NCBI RefSeq assembly: GCF_032362555.1
Contig: NC_083535.1
Location: 13,392,001-13,456,000, forward strand
Source: Amyelois transitella
Taxonomy: Eukaryota; Arthropoda; Insecta; Lepidoptera; Pyralidae
Direction of reading: 5' to 3'
Length of the DNA: 64,000 nucleotides
Below the pieces are notes generated by a model. That model was not told the DNA's origin and did not search any database. It was given only the letters and a program-made list of their open reading frames with translations. Below are positions 18,301 to 24,967 of the stretch, one piece after another (position 1 is the stretch's first letter; each line of letters begins with the position of its first letter). The position numbers and the translations under genes were made by a program.

Positions 18301-20575
18301 CCAAAATGGAAAACAGTTGTGCCAATCTAACAACAACAAAAAAAACAAAAATTTGAATTTGGAACCATAAATAAATAATCCATTCCCGATACTTTTCTGA
18401 CTGAATGTATATACCCATGTATCATCCCTAAATCAATTTATAAACCCACAGAAGGACATCCCGTTCATCGGGCGAGACGCGCTCCTCCGCCAAAGGGGGG
18501 AGGGCATCCGCCGCCAGTACGTGCAGCTGTTGCTGACCGACCACGACCACGAGCTGGACCCGTGGTCGTGGGGCGGCGAGCCGGTGTACCGGGATGGCGA
18601 CTACTGCGGCCAGACCACCACCACCAGTTACGGGTTCACGTTCAAGAAACAGGTGATTTGTTGACCACTTTGTCGTCAGGTTCTACAGGGTTAACTGATA
18701 AATATATATATATATATATGTGGGGCGGCGAGCCGGTGTACCGGGACGGCGACTACTGCGGCCAGACCACCACCACCAGTTACGGGTTCACGTTCAAGAA
18801 ACAGGTGATTTGTTGACCACTTTGTCGTCAGGTTCTACAGGGTTAACTGATAAATATATATATATATATATGTGGGGCGGCGAGCCGGTGTACCGGGACG
18901 GCGACTACTGCGGCCAGACCACCACCACCAGTTACGGGTTCACGTTCAAGAAACAGGTGATTTGTTGACCACTTTGTCGTCAGGTTCTACAGGGTTAACT
19001 GATAAATATATATATATATGTGGGGCGGCGAGCCGGTGTACAGGGACGGCGACTACTGCGGCCAGACAACAACAACTAGTTACGGGTTCACGTTCAAGAA
19101 ACAGGTGATTTGTTGACCACTTTGTCGTCAGGTTCTACAGGGTTAACTGATAAATATATATATATATATATATATGTGGGGCGGCGAGCCGGTGTACCGG
19201 GACGGCGACTACTGCGGCCAGACAACAACTAGTTACGGGTTCACGTTCAAGAAACAGGTGATTTGTTGACCACTTTGTCGTCAGGTTGTACAGGGTTAAC
19301 TGATAAATAAATAAATGTATACGGGACAAATTACCATTGATCGAGTTAGCCACGAAGTAAGTTGAAACGACTACGAAGAAACTTGTGTAACGAGATACTA
19401 ACTCAACGATACTTTGTTTTATATATTTTATAATATGTATATTGTATATACTTAAATAGATAAACATGAAAGACCCAGGCCTATAAAAATTTTTAAGGAC
19501 TTAGAAATATGTTATCCAATTACATTTAGATTATGCCTTATGGCTGCTAATTAATAAGAAAAATCACCAACATGGAAATTGTAAATAAATTTGAACGTGC
19601 TGTAGGTGTGCCTCGGCTTCATTCAGAACTTGGACGCGGACGGAGTCGCGCACAAGATCACCAACGACTACGTGCTGAGCGGCCATTACGAGATCGACAT
19701 CGCCGGCATTAGGTGAGATAATAATGTAATACCGTGTAGGGAATCGTTTGAAAATAAATTGTGTATAATATGTAATATAGTGTGGTTCCCGGCACCAATA
19801 CAAAAAAGAATAGGACCACTCCATCTCTTTCCCATGGATGTCGTAAATGGCGACTAAGGGATAGGCTTACAAACTTGGGATTCTTTTTTTAGGCGATGGG
19901 CTAGCAACCTGTCACTATTTGAATCTCAATTCTATCATTAACCCAAATAGCAGAACGTGGCCATTCAGTCTTTTCAAGACTGTTGGCTCTGTCTACCCCG
20001 CAAGGGATAAAGACGTGACCATATGTATGTATGTATGTAATATGTAATAGTTAACATATAATCTTATACTTATTATATTATTGCTTATGAGAAAATAAAC
20101 AGTGTACGATTTTTTTTAAAGAAGCTTACAGTCTTGTTTATCAACTTTAAAAGTACGCCTGAAATGTATTTGTAATTCTGATCACTACATATTACAAAGT
20201 AAAAACAATTTTCCATGCGCTTAACTCGGAAAGTTGTTCATGTGTGTAATATTGCAAAGAGTGTTTTCCGAGGGAGGTTTATATCTGTAAATGCTGCCGT
20301 GGAAATCCGGGGCGGGTCGCTAGTGTCTTATGTTTTAATTATAACGTTATATTTGTGAAGTGGAAAGAGTCTCTCTCTGCCTACCCCTCCGGGAAAGAGG
20401 CGTGATTTTACGTATGTATGTATGTATGTGTATTTGTAACAGGTACGCGGCCAAAGTGAATCTCCACTCGCCGAACCTGCCCACCAAATACCCGGACAAG
20501 GAGCGCGACGTTTACCAAGCGACGAGGAAGTTGCACGACCCCCAACAGTTCCTCGGGCGCCACTATCAACCTTAA
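138..20575 (+). CDS. PDPR: Pyruvate dehydrogenase phosphatase regulatory subunit (PDPR), 5'-partial, 15 exons
   Basis: Joined exons: 138-350, 1810-1973, 4488-4621, 5548-5650, 6327-6428, 6989-7161, 9325-9517, 10227-10376, 11465-11628, 12998-13146, 14679-14976, 16336-16515, 18452-18652, 19606-19712, 20443-20575. All phases match and give 820 residues plus TAA. The order is the FAD-oxidoreductase body (FVNCAGFWARQ; CILAGGFEP), the central FAO-type domain, then the aminomethyltransferase-like GCV_T domain (GGYENDCSLARIS, FFAFWGQDLDTMTTPLECGR) and its C-terminal barrel (FIGRDALL, GGEPVYRDGDYCG). These read closest to PDPR rather than sarcosine or dimethylglycine dehydrogenase. In mammals PDPR lowers the Mg2+ sensitivity of the catalytic pyruvate dehydrogenase phosphatase in the mitochondrial matrix. 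The targeting peptide and GxGxxG motif must lie upstream of the window. The family call is firm. PDPR rather than a sister paralogue is inference from recalled family sequences. Confidence 0.9.
1810..1973 (+). CDS. PDPR: PDPR exon 2 of the window
   Basis: Acceptor CCCAGACAG, donor GTGGGT. Encodes SWGIPCELVSPKRCQELWPM and MLNVEDILGGLWIPGDG, matching the FAD-oxidoreductase domain. Ends in phase 1. Confidence 0.88.
2840..3098 (-). mobile_element. A-family SINE-like repeat (reference copy, reverse)
   Basis: Defines the commonest family here. In forward sense it runs from TGCCGTGTGGTTCCCGGCAC, through CCATGGATGTCGTAAAAGGC, GGCGATGGGCTAGCAACCTG and AGACTGTTGGCTCTGTCTAC, to GACGTGAYYATATGTATG. It is about 260-300 bp, non-coding, with a TATG microsatellite tail and a hairpin-like head (GCCG...CGGC). 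The mobilizing partner is unknown. Confidence 0.85.
3484..3767 (+). mobile_element. B-family LINE-tail element (reference copy)
   Basis: Runs from CTAGATGTGCCCGCGACTTC through CCTAAAGCCTTCCTCGATAA to CTTTATAATATTACTATAGA. Non-coding, 250-280 bp; this kind of repeat is common in Lepidoptera as 5'-truncated non-LTR copies. Confidence 0.78.
4117..4373 (-). mobile_element. A-family repeat
   Basis: Full reverse copy; lies between the B-family LINE tail and PDPR exon 3. Confidence 0.82.
4488..4621 (+). CDS. PDPR: PDPR exon 3 of the window
   Basis: Acceptor TTTAAG, donor GTGGGT. Encodes VGVMEDCAVTAVLSKDERV and IQCEYFVNCAGFWARQ, the conserved NCAG(F/Q)WA motif of the FAD domain. An A-family repeat ends about 115 bases upstream. 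Confidence 0.88.
4779..4986 (-). mobile_element. A-family repeat, head missing
   Basis: Reverse copy broken after CGACATCCATGGTA. Confidence 0.78.
5548..5650 (+). CDS. PDPR: PDPR exon 4 of the window
   Basis: Acceptor TGTTTAG, donor GTAAGT. Encodes VGQLARPQVKVPLLPCEHYY then LHTKPIENLHPMTP; the PCEHYY block is typical of the family. Confidence 0.88.
6046..6306 (+). mobile_element. B-family element
   Basis: Full forward copy ending about 20 bases before PDPR exon 5. Confidence 0.78.
6327..6428 (+). CDS. PDPR: PDPR exon 5 of the window
   Basis: Acceptor TGCCAG, donor GTAAGT. Encodes VVRDPDGYIYLRERDGCILA and the GGFEPVAKPVYEED block of the FAD domain. A B-family LINE tail ends about 20 bases upstream. 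Confidence 0.88.
6989..7161 (+). CDS. PDPR: PDPR exon 6 of the window
   Basis: Acceptor TCTTTTAG, donor GTCAGC. Encodes QDSSQRCVAEDWDQFHVLLQ and ends CKWIVGEAPE. A diverged copy of the last 27 bases of this exon and its donor lies at 7382-7410. Confidence 0.87.
7382..7410 (+). pseudogene. Diverged copy of the 3' end of PDPR exon 6
   Basis: TGGATCGTCGGAGTAGCACC and the following bases repeat the end of the previous exon plus donor with 5 differences in 29. Translation WIVGVAPDV compares with WIVGEAPEV. An AG precedes it and GTCAG follows. It is probably a remnant of an exon-end duplication. A cryptic exon is possible, but its length would break the frame. Confidence 0.45.
7447..7668 (+). repeat. 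Minisatellite, about seven units of 32-34 bp
   Basis: Unit AAAATCGACTGTCACAAATA followed by (A)CGGATGAATCGG, with small indels. The minus-strand ORF across it is just the translated repeat. Confidence 0.9.
8213..8682 (+). mobile_element. MITE family C, full copy 1
   Basis: About 470 bp with imperfect inverted ends CAGGGTGACTTTTAATTCAA and the complement of TTTTTAATGTCACCCTG, flanked by TA. No coding capacity. The TA target suggests a Tc1/mariner-type mobilizer. Confidence 0.85.
8886..9146 (-). mobile_element. A-family repeat
   Basis: Full but diverged reverse copy with a CATT rather than CATA tail. Confidence 0.8.
9325..9517 (+). CDS. PDPR: PDPR exon 7 of the window
   Basis: Acceptor CAAATAG, donor GTTCGT (weak). 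Encodes IFNYHVAAGMKTVGISAAGG through YDMYELDINRFLALHNNKR, the glycine-rich end of the FAD domain. Expected phase 0 entry and phase 1 exit are met. A TATA microsatellite abuts the acceptor. Confidence 0.86.
9544..9748 (+). mobile_element. E-family LINE-tail element
   Basis: From AGCTGTCCCGGCAAACGTTG through AATTTCATGAGAATCGGTCA to GACACGAGAATTTTATA. Other copies: 6501-6650, 12725-12915 (reverse), 22308-22506 and 35142-35420. Confidence 0.77.
9738..9966 (-). mobile_element. LINE remnant, C-terminal end of a reverse transcriptase ORF
   Basis: On the minus strand it reads [20 protein letters not shown] then [20 protein letters not shown] and AYPSRKEA, the C-terminal tail seen in lepidopteran non-LTR ORFs. 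Other fragments: 3216-3340 (+), 21655-21895 (+), 30535-30645 (-) and 33685-33900 (-). None holds catalytic domains. Confidence 0.75.
9967..10178 (-). mobile_element. A-family repeat, internally deleted head
   Basis: Reverse copy joined to LINE fragment 9738-9966 through a shared CATACATACAT tract. Confidence 0.8.
10227..10376 (+). CDS. PDPR: PDPR exon 8 of the window
   Basis: Acceptor ACTCAG, donor GTGAGT. Encodes GIHYGMPYPFDEFETGRNLR, LSPLYPTLRDNGAVFGQVMG and YERPTWFDTV, the linker into the GCV_T region. A C-family MITE starts 33 bases after the exon. Confidence 0.88.
10410..10886 (+). mobile_element. MITE family C, full copy 2
   Basis: Same element as at 8213; the right end has one change (CACCATG). 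Confidence 0.85.
10886..11106 (-). mobile_element. tRNA-derived SINE, family D
   Basis: Reverse copy. The head has pol III box A (TGGCGCAGTGGTAG) and box B (GGTTCGAATCC-like) from a tRNA; the tail is TATAAAATATAGTATCG then ACTCAATCTGTGTAATT. Confidence 0.85.
11112..11347 (-). mobile_element. B-family element, truncated
   Basis: Reverse copy directly abutting the D-family SINE. Confidence 0.75.
11465..11628 (+). CDS. PDPR: PDPR exon 9 of the window
   Basis: Acceptor ATATATAG, donor GTAACT. Encodes ETQKDTPTKPRPFKIAYTK through SVGLADYSSFTKIDLQ, the start of the GCV_T domain. The last 29 bases and the donor are the first unit of a 17-unit tandem array that runs into the intron. Confidence 0.88.
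11599..12178 (+). repeat. Tandem array of the PDPR exon-9 3' end and 5' splice site
   Basis: Fourteen units of 32 bp (first unit is exonic) are followed by three diverged 44-bp units, each ending CAGGT. Each unit carries the exon's TCGTTCACCAAAATTG core, then TTTACAG directly joined to GTAACT. Units ending at 11790 and 11822 read CATGT instead of CAGGT. The three distal 44-bp units are more diverged and hold an extra 12 bp, so they may be the older form. Confidence 0.95.
12203..12471 (+). mobile_element. A-family repeat
   Basis: Full forward copy that starts 25 bases after the last unit of the exon-9 array. Confidence 0.83.
12998..13146 (+). CDS. PDPR: PDPR exon 10 of the window
   Basis: Acceptor ATCACCAG, donor GTGAGT. 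Encodes SQGREVVDLLQYLCSNDVDV, PVGSIIHTGMQNERGGYEND and CSLARISEN, a strongly conserved GCV_T block. The 3' 53 bases recur at 13219-13271. Confidence 0.9.
13219..13342 (+). pseudogene. Second copy of the exon-10 3' end, donor and adjoining repeat
   Basis: A unit of about 125 bp (first copy 13094-13218) holds 53 exonic bases, the donor and the start of an A-family repeat. The two exon parts differ at 6 of 53 bases, all synonymous. The next 70 bases differ at about 2. No acceptor AG abuts the copy, so it is probably intronic. Confidence 0.8.
13305..13561 (-). mobile_element. A-family repeat
   Basis: Full reverse copy continuing from the second exon-10 copy; the first exon-10 copy carries only the first 40 bases of the same insertion. 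Confidence 0.83.
13592..13960. mobile_element. Two facing A-family fragments
   Basis: A diverged forward head half (13592-13752) meets a reverse copy (13776-13960). Confidence 0.65.
14679..14976 (+). CDS. PDPR: PDPR exon 11 of the window
   Basis: Acceptor CCCAACAG, donor GTGAGT. Encodes YMMIAPTIQQTRCKVWLKR, the DVTAVYTAVCVMGP strand and VGLANGIRAMNLTHTGELGY within the GCV_T domain. It is the longest exon in the window. Confidence 0.9.
15583..15826 (+). mobile_element. tRNA-derived SINE, family D, full copy
   Basis: GACGGCCTCTGTAGCGCAGC head with box B GGTTCGAATCCCGG and full tail. Confidence 0.87.
15835..16308 (-). mobile_element. MITE family C, full copy 3, inverted
   Basis: Both ends intact (CAGGGTGACATTTAAAACAA; GTCACCCTG) with TA flanks; ends 28 bases before PDPR exon 12. 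Confidence 0.85.
16336..16515 (+). CDS. PDPR: PDPR exon 12 of the window
   Basis: Acceptor TCCCACAG, donor GTGAGT. Encodes FALHVYNRLMAAGEKYGISH and FFAFWGQDLDTMTTPLECGR, a family signature. A C-family MITE ends about 25 bases before the acceptor. Confidence 0.9.
16540..16818 (-). mobile_element. B-family element
   Basis: Full reverse copy 25 bases after PDPR exon 12. Confidence 0.78.
16960..17050 (+). pseudogene. Broken duplicate of PDPR exon 13 and its acceptor
   Basis: The intron end (ATCATCCCTAAATCAATTT, CCCACAG) and about 50 bases of exon (KDIPFVGRDALLRQRGE) repeat those at 18420-18502 with very few differences. The copy then decays and is cut by the mariner element. Residue I of the intact exon is V here. 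Confidence 0.8.
17064..18410 (-). mobile_element. Mariner (DD34D) transposon, apparently intact
   Basis: Imperfect inverted ends of about 30 bp face each other: GTCAAGAAAGTAGCGGGAAA near 17069 and the complement of TTTCTGACTGAATG near 18393. Both are flanked by TA. The element is about 1.35 kb and fully spans the transposase gene. Exact ends are uncertain by a few bases. Confidence 0.85.
17139..18212 (-). CDS. Mariner transposase, full length
   Basis: A single uninterrupted 357-residue frame starts at MDKNIEQR; an upstream in-frame Met at 18287 is less likely. The N-terminal paired helix-turn-helix DNA-binding half (EWYKAFKSGRDVMEDLPRSG) is followed by the mariner-type VPKDL motif. The catalytic triad is D158 (GDETW), D253 (HHDNAPSH) and D288 (YSPDMAPADFF), with 34 residues between the last two, hence DD34D. 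Length matches the roughly 345-360 residues usual for the family. It catalyses cut-and-paste transposition into TA sites. No stops or frameshifts are seen, so the copy may be recent or active. It is antisense to PDPR. Confidence 0.93.
   Translation of the reverse strand: MDKNIEQRVCLKFCIANGISCSESLKMLQKAYGESTLSKTRAYEWYKAFKSGRDVMEDLPRSGRPSTSATEVNIAKVKEIVTENPHSTLREIATELSVSHESIRTILTNNLGMKHVAARLVPKDLNFFQKLNRLRVAEDMLERVNSDPTFMKRIVTGDETWVYEFDMQTSQQASEWRLPTESKPKKPRQSRSKVKVMLTVFFDYRGVVHSEFLPEGQTVNKEYYLSVMRRLREQIRRKRPDLWKENSWILHHDNAPSHKAIIVNEFLTKHSTNTIEQPPYSPDMAPADFFLFPKLKLPLRGTRFQSVEDIKENSRRELTSIPETAFKKCFDDWIIRWRKCIVSKGAYFEGDKINLDE
18452..18652 (+). CDS. PDPR: PDPR exon 13 of the window
   Basis: Acceptor ACCCACAG, donor GTGATT. 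Encodes KDIPFIGRDALLRQRGEGIR, LLLTDHDHELDPWSWGGEPV and YRDGDYCGQTTTTSYGFTF, the C-terminal barrel. Its last 85 bases are the first unit of a five-copy tandem repeat. Confidence 0.9.
18568..19310 (+). repeat. Five tandem copies of the PDPR exon-13 3' end plus donor
   Basis: Units of about 152 bp start at 18568, 18720, 18872, 19020 and 19176. Each holds 85 exonic bases (GGEPVYRDGDYCG to FKKQ), donor GTGATT, about 40 intron bases and an AT microsatellite. Copies 2-5 lack an AG at their left edge. Copy 4 differs from copies 2-3 only at synonymous codons; copy 5 also loses one Thr codon. Confidence 0.95.
19318..19485 (-). mobile_element. tRNA-derived SINE, family D, tail fragment
   Basis: ATACGGGACAAATTAC to AGACCCAGGCC, tail only; begins where the five-copy exon array ends. 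Confidence 0.7.
19606..19712 (+). CDS. PDPR: PDPR exon 14 of the window
   Basis: Acceptor GCTGTAG, donor GTGAGA. Encodes VCLGFIQNLDADGVAHKITN then LSGHYEIDIAGIR, the final barrel strands. Ends in phase 2. Confidence 0.9.
19781..20038 (+). mobile_element. A-family repeat
   Basis: Full forward copy about 70 bases after PDPR exon 14. Confidence 0.83.
20443..20575 (+). CDS. PDPR: PDPR last exon and stop
   Basis: Acceptor TTGTAACAG. Encodes YAAKVNLHSPNLPTKYPDKE and ends FLGRHYQP-TAA. The TAA is also the first three bases of a B-family element end (TAATCTATACT), so the present C-terminus is set by a transposon junction. A LINE remnant lies 30 bases before the acceptor. Confidence 0.88.
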
Positions 20576-20846
20576 TCTATACTTGTATTATACAGCTGAA
20601 GAGTTTGTTTGTTTGTTTGAACGCGCTAAGCTCAGGAACTACTGGTTCGAATTGAAAAATTCTTTTTGCGTTGAATAGACCATTTATCGAGGAAGGCTTG
20701 AGGCTATATAACATCACGCTGCAACTATCAGGAGCGAAGAAATAATGGTAAATGTAAAAAAAGGGGTAAATTATTCATCCTTGAGAGCTTCAATGATGCC
20801 ACAAATAACTATTTCACGCGGACGAAGTCGCGGGCACAGCTAGTTC
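20573..20846 (-). mobile_element. B-family LINE-tail element fused to the PDPR stop codon
   Basis: Reverse copy of the repeat that elsewhere runs from CTAGCTGTGCCCGCGACTTC to AGTATAGATTA. Its AT-rich end meets the coding sequence exactly at the stop, placing the element in the 3' UTR. Confidence 0.8.
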
Positions 20847-21406
20847 CCTTATGCATACATTTCCCTGCATCCAACATGAAGCTATATTGATGATCTTTAT
20901 TTGTAATGTTTTTTTCTTGTTAGTATTAGATTTTGCCGTTTCGAATCCGATGTCTTATTAAAACTAAAGTAAAAGTACAAACTATGAATTATGCTTCCAT
21001 CAGCCTGTATTTTATAAAAAAAATTGCCGTGTAGTTAAAAAAATTATTTTAGTGCCAGTCTTGCCAATTTATATATATGAAATGGACTTTTGTCTCTTTA
21101 TTTGGTTTGAAGACTGAATTTGGATAAAAACAGGGTTTTATTTTGCTCACAGTTGTATATTATTCAACATTTTATTTTGAAGTGATGTTTCTATGAAAAT
21201 GTTCCTTGTCAAATTTTTATATCAATTTCATATTTTATTATTAATATTAACTAGTTTTTATATAATGTAAAAAATATAATTGTTTGCAATGTACCTACCT
21301 CTAAATGAAAATATAAGAAGATAATTGGAATAGAATGTAGATTTCTTCTAAGGAAATTTTATTTTAAAGTCGAGTTATAAAATAACGGCGTTCAATTGTA
21401 AATGAC

Positions 21407-21412
21407 AATAAA
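21407..21412 (+). terminator. Candidate PDPR polyadenylation signal
   Basis: AATAAA followed by TTTGTCG and a T/G-rich run. A second AATAAA lies at 21547-21552. Either would give a 3' UTR of 0.85-1 kb that includes the B-family insertion. Confidence 0.4.
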
Positions 21413-23852
21413 ATTTGTCGCTTTTTAGTGTTTTGTATTTGTATATATATATTATGTGTGATATTTCAGGATTTTTATAGATAGGGCGGCAAAGCCCCAA
21501 TTTTAGTAACCATAAGTCCAGTAGCTTTATGTACAAAGATATTTGAAATAAATTATATGAAAATATCGGAAGCCTTTTTATTTTCGCCTTCGCAAAGGTC
21601 GAGGGTCTGGCGGGAGTCGCTTCATGTAAAAACCTGCCTTACATACCCGTAAGCAAATATACAAGGTCAGTGTTGATGGAAAGGTCGGAGTGGGAAGGCC
21701 TAGACGAACGTACCTTGATCAAATTAAGGACATCCTGGCAGAAGTAACTTAGGTCAGGTCAAGAGTACCCGAAACCGCCGAGCTTGCATTAAGAGGGTTA
21801 TGAATGTGGATGAAGCGAAAGAACTATGCAGATATAGTGGAAAGATGTAGTCTCTGTCTACCCCTCCCGGATAGAGGCGTTATTTTATATATGTATGTTA
21901 TAAGGCACACTCCGGGCGTCTCTCCAGAGTGGTACTTTATAAGAAAGGGTCCATACAACAGCGGTGGTTGTTAGAAGGATTTATGTCAAAGATAAATAAA
22001 AAGTTGCAAGTAATAATACATTTTTTATCAATAGAATACAGCTTACAGAGCTTGTGAAACCTTAATGTCCTTAATTTATATAATTACTATATTAATAATC
22101 TAACTTCAGTGGGGTACTAGGATACCATCTTAAACCTAAATAAACTAAAACTACATACACGTCTTATGAAATTGATTGGTACAGTAAAAACGGTGATATT
22201 TACAATGCTATAATTTATTTATTCATTAATACACCACTATCCTTGGCAATGCTATTGTTGGAATCACACAATTTGACTATTGAAGTATACATATATATAT
22301 AGATTACATGCCGTCCCGGTAAACGTTGTTTTGCTACATAAATTATTAAGTAAGGTGGACAACCCTTATCACTAAAGGGTATGAAAAATAAATGATGGCC
22401 GATTCTCAGACCTACTCAATATGCTCACAAAATTTCATGAGAACCGGTCAACCCGTTTCGGAGGGGTACGGGGACGAACATTGTGACATGAGAATTTTAT
22501 ATATGTACTAGCTGTTGCCCGCGACTTCGTCCGCGTAAATTTTGAGTTGAATCTTGATCATACAGTCAGATACAGACAGATAGACTAAAAACGTAAAAAA
22601 AAATTTCACTTATATTTATATGTTATAGATAGCTGTCGTACAATGATACATGACTTTGAATTTTAAATTTCGTTACTTATTTATAGGCAAATTGATGCTT
22701 TGAGTTCATTCAAATATCGATAACTTTTTTTTAGTGAACCGATTTTGATGAAACAAACTTTAAATGTTCTTCTGGGTTAAAACAAAGCAATTGGTGAAAG
22801 TTTGTAGTAAATCGGTTCAGTACCTACTTTCGGAGATAATCGTGATCATACATACAGACAGACAAGATATTTAAAAAAAATTTTTTGCTTTCTATTATTC
22901 ATTCTAAGTGTTCCTCTATCCATTTCAGTCAAAAATACAAAATGTACAGACAAAATATTTTTACTGTTTTATTATATGTATAGATAAGATGTATACTTCA
23001 CTAGTCATATAGTGTGATCCTAACAAAAGCACACTAGTTGATTCCAAACGCAGAAAACTAAGTATGAGAAGTACAATTAATAAATATACATTACCTACAT
23101 GTCTACACAGTTATGCAATAAATATTTTGAGTTTGAGTTTACATATAAACCTACACATACTAAAGCTAGTGTATTAATAAATAAATTATAGCATTGTAAA
23201 TAGCACCGTATATAATACATTCATGTAAGGGACAAAAACTATAATTATACTGTTGTACACTTCACTCGTCAAATTGTGAGATCACGTATGATGATATTAT
23301 GTATAAAATGTATACATACATTTTCCTCACAGGTAAATGAGTATGTTAGAAAAATCATTTAAAAATTTTTCAGATACCAATTCAATAATATTATACAATT
23401 TATATAACAGCTGAACTGCTTGTCCAATTCAACAGAGGCTGTAAAATACCCATAGTCTATATTCTATATTTTTATGCAGATGAATTACAAAGATATAAAA
23501 AATAAAGGCACCCTTGCTTTTTTTTATCAAGTGGGAGACTTGAGAGTGCACTCACTCTTGATATCTTGGCAAGAAGTATGTGTGTGCAATCTCATAAAAA
23601 TCATTCTGATGATGAAACAATCAGCTAACTTCCTACAATACAATGATATGTGTAATCTATGAAATGAAATAGAATAGATAACAAAAAAAGTACTCAATGA
23701 AAAAAAAAATTATGTTCACATCACTAGTACAGTCAAAAACATAAATATGTATACAATTCTAAAAATTCAATAAAAAATACTTGGATTGGAATCATACATA
23801 AATCACCTCAGTGATGATATCTTCACCTGTCATTATGATTTATTTAAGAAAA

Positions 23853-24100
23853 TTGGTTCCCGGCACCAATAAAAAAAAGAATAGGACCACTCCTCTTTCC
23901 CATGGATGTCGTAAATGGAGATTAAAGGATAGGTTTATAAACTAGGCATTCTTCTTTTAGGCAATGGGCTAGCAAACGTCACTATTTGAATCTCAATTCC
24001 ATCATCAAGCCAAAAAGCTGAGCATGGCCTATCAGTCTTTTCAAGACTGTTGGCTCTGTCTACCATGCAAAGGATATGGATGTCACTGTGTGTACATGCA
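23853..24100 (+). mobile_element. A-family repeat
   Basis: Forward copy starting GGTTCCCGGCACC; would lie in the 3' UTR of the minus-strand ORF. Confidence 0.82.
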
Positions 24101-24184
24101 TTATTATAGCATACATAATTTTGTTTCAGACTGTACCATTGCTTGTCAGTGTGAGAATCAAGGGGAAAAAAAGATAAAAAAGTT

Positions 24185-24967
24185 TTAGATAAAAGTTGTA
24201 ATGTCAAAGGTATGAACACTAGACACAGTGGGTTTCCGCAGCTTTTCCTTTATGAGGTCACAAGGAGATTTCGTCTTAAAGTCAAACGGTTTAATTTTAG
24301 AATCAATATGTTCTCTGAGATATGGTGCAGCAACCCGTTTCAACCGGGATGTCAAAACTTTTCCAAATGCAGAGCATTTACCTCTCTTTACTTTTTGCTT
24401 CAGAATATAGGACATATCAGTAACACACGGAAGTAACGGTTCTTGGGTGACCTTCATGGCTTCTTGTTCATCATCACAGTTTATAAACTTGGGCTCAAAC
24501 AATGATTCAAAAGAACTGCTACTGCTTAACACTTCCTCCACAGGCTTGGCTGGAATCTGGCCTAGTTGCCTCGCACGAATACCGTCTTCTATAGCCATTC
24601 TCAAATCAATCTCAAAATCTTCTTCAACTTTCAGTTTTTTCATAGACTCTGCTAACCTTGCATTTTCTTCTTCCTCTATTCTTTTTTGTTCTTGTGCTTT
24701 GAATCTGTTCATTAACTGTTCTTCAAGGACGCTTCTGATGGGACTTTCACTGAGACTGAATGGGGGTAATGGTAAGCCGGGCAGTCTTCCTGGTGTGAAT
24801 GATAATCTGGTGTCAGATGAACCTTTTTGAATACCATTGAGACTTGGGACAGGAATGCGTCTTGGGAAACCATTATTAGATTCTGCGTCGTCATTTTGGA
24901 TACAAGTTTTGGACAAATGGCTTGCCGCCAAAGCCTTTAGCAAAGAAAAAGAATCCGATTCTGCCAT
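24185..24967 (-). CDS. Intronless ORF, possible HBS1/Ski7-like protein
   Basis: 260 residues from MAESDSFSLLKALAASHLSK, with a good start context (GTCAAAATGG). An in-frame Met ten codons upstream (24997) is less likely because CTTCACAG lies between the two. Visible parts are an N-terminal short helix (FSLLKALAASHLSK), a proline-rich stretch (LPGLPLPPFSLSESPIRSVL), a charged helix or coiled coil rich in Glu/Lys (about residues 86-115), DIDLRMAI-like EIDLRMAIEDG, AFGKVLTSRLKR and a C-terminal PFDFKTKSPCDLIKEKL. The spacing of the last blocks resembles the short HBS1L isoform 3 that bridges the Ski complex and exosome, as I recall it. No GTPase domain exons are seen nearby. The ORF is real-looking; the function is tentative. 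Confidence 0.6.
   Translation of the reverse strand: MAESDSFSLLKALAASHLSKTCIQNDDAESNNGFPRRIPVPSLNGIQKGSSDTRLSFTPGRLPGLPLPPFSLSESPIRSVLEEQLMNRFKAQEQKRIEEEENARLAESMKKLKVEEDFEIDLRMAIEDGIRARQLGQIPAKPVEEVLSSSSSFESLFEPKFINCDDEQEAMKVTQEPLLPCVTDMSYILKQKVKRGKCSAFGKVLTSRLKRVAAPYLREHIDSKIKPFDFKTKSPCDLIKEKLRKPTVSSVHTFDITTFI

Larger units (their letters stand above)
20847..24184. other. Interval between PDPR and the minus-strand ORF
   Basis: AT-rich, without coding signal. It holds the probable PDPR 3' UTR to about 21.55 kb, a LINE fragment (21655-21895), LINE-tail copies (22308-22985) and an A-family repeat (23853-24100). The rest is featureless. Confidence 0.7.

Noticed and set aside
18562..19108. Separate small ORFs reading GRRAGVPGRRLLRPDHHHQL and similar
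   Set aside because: They are off-frame translations of the five exon-13 copies.
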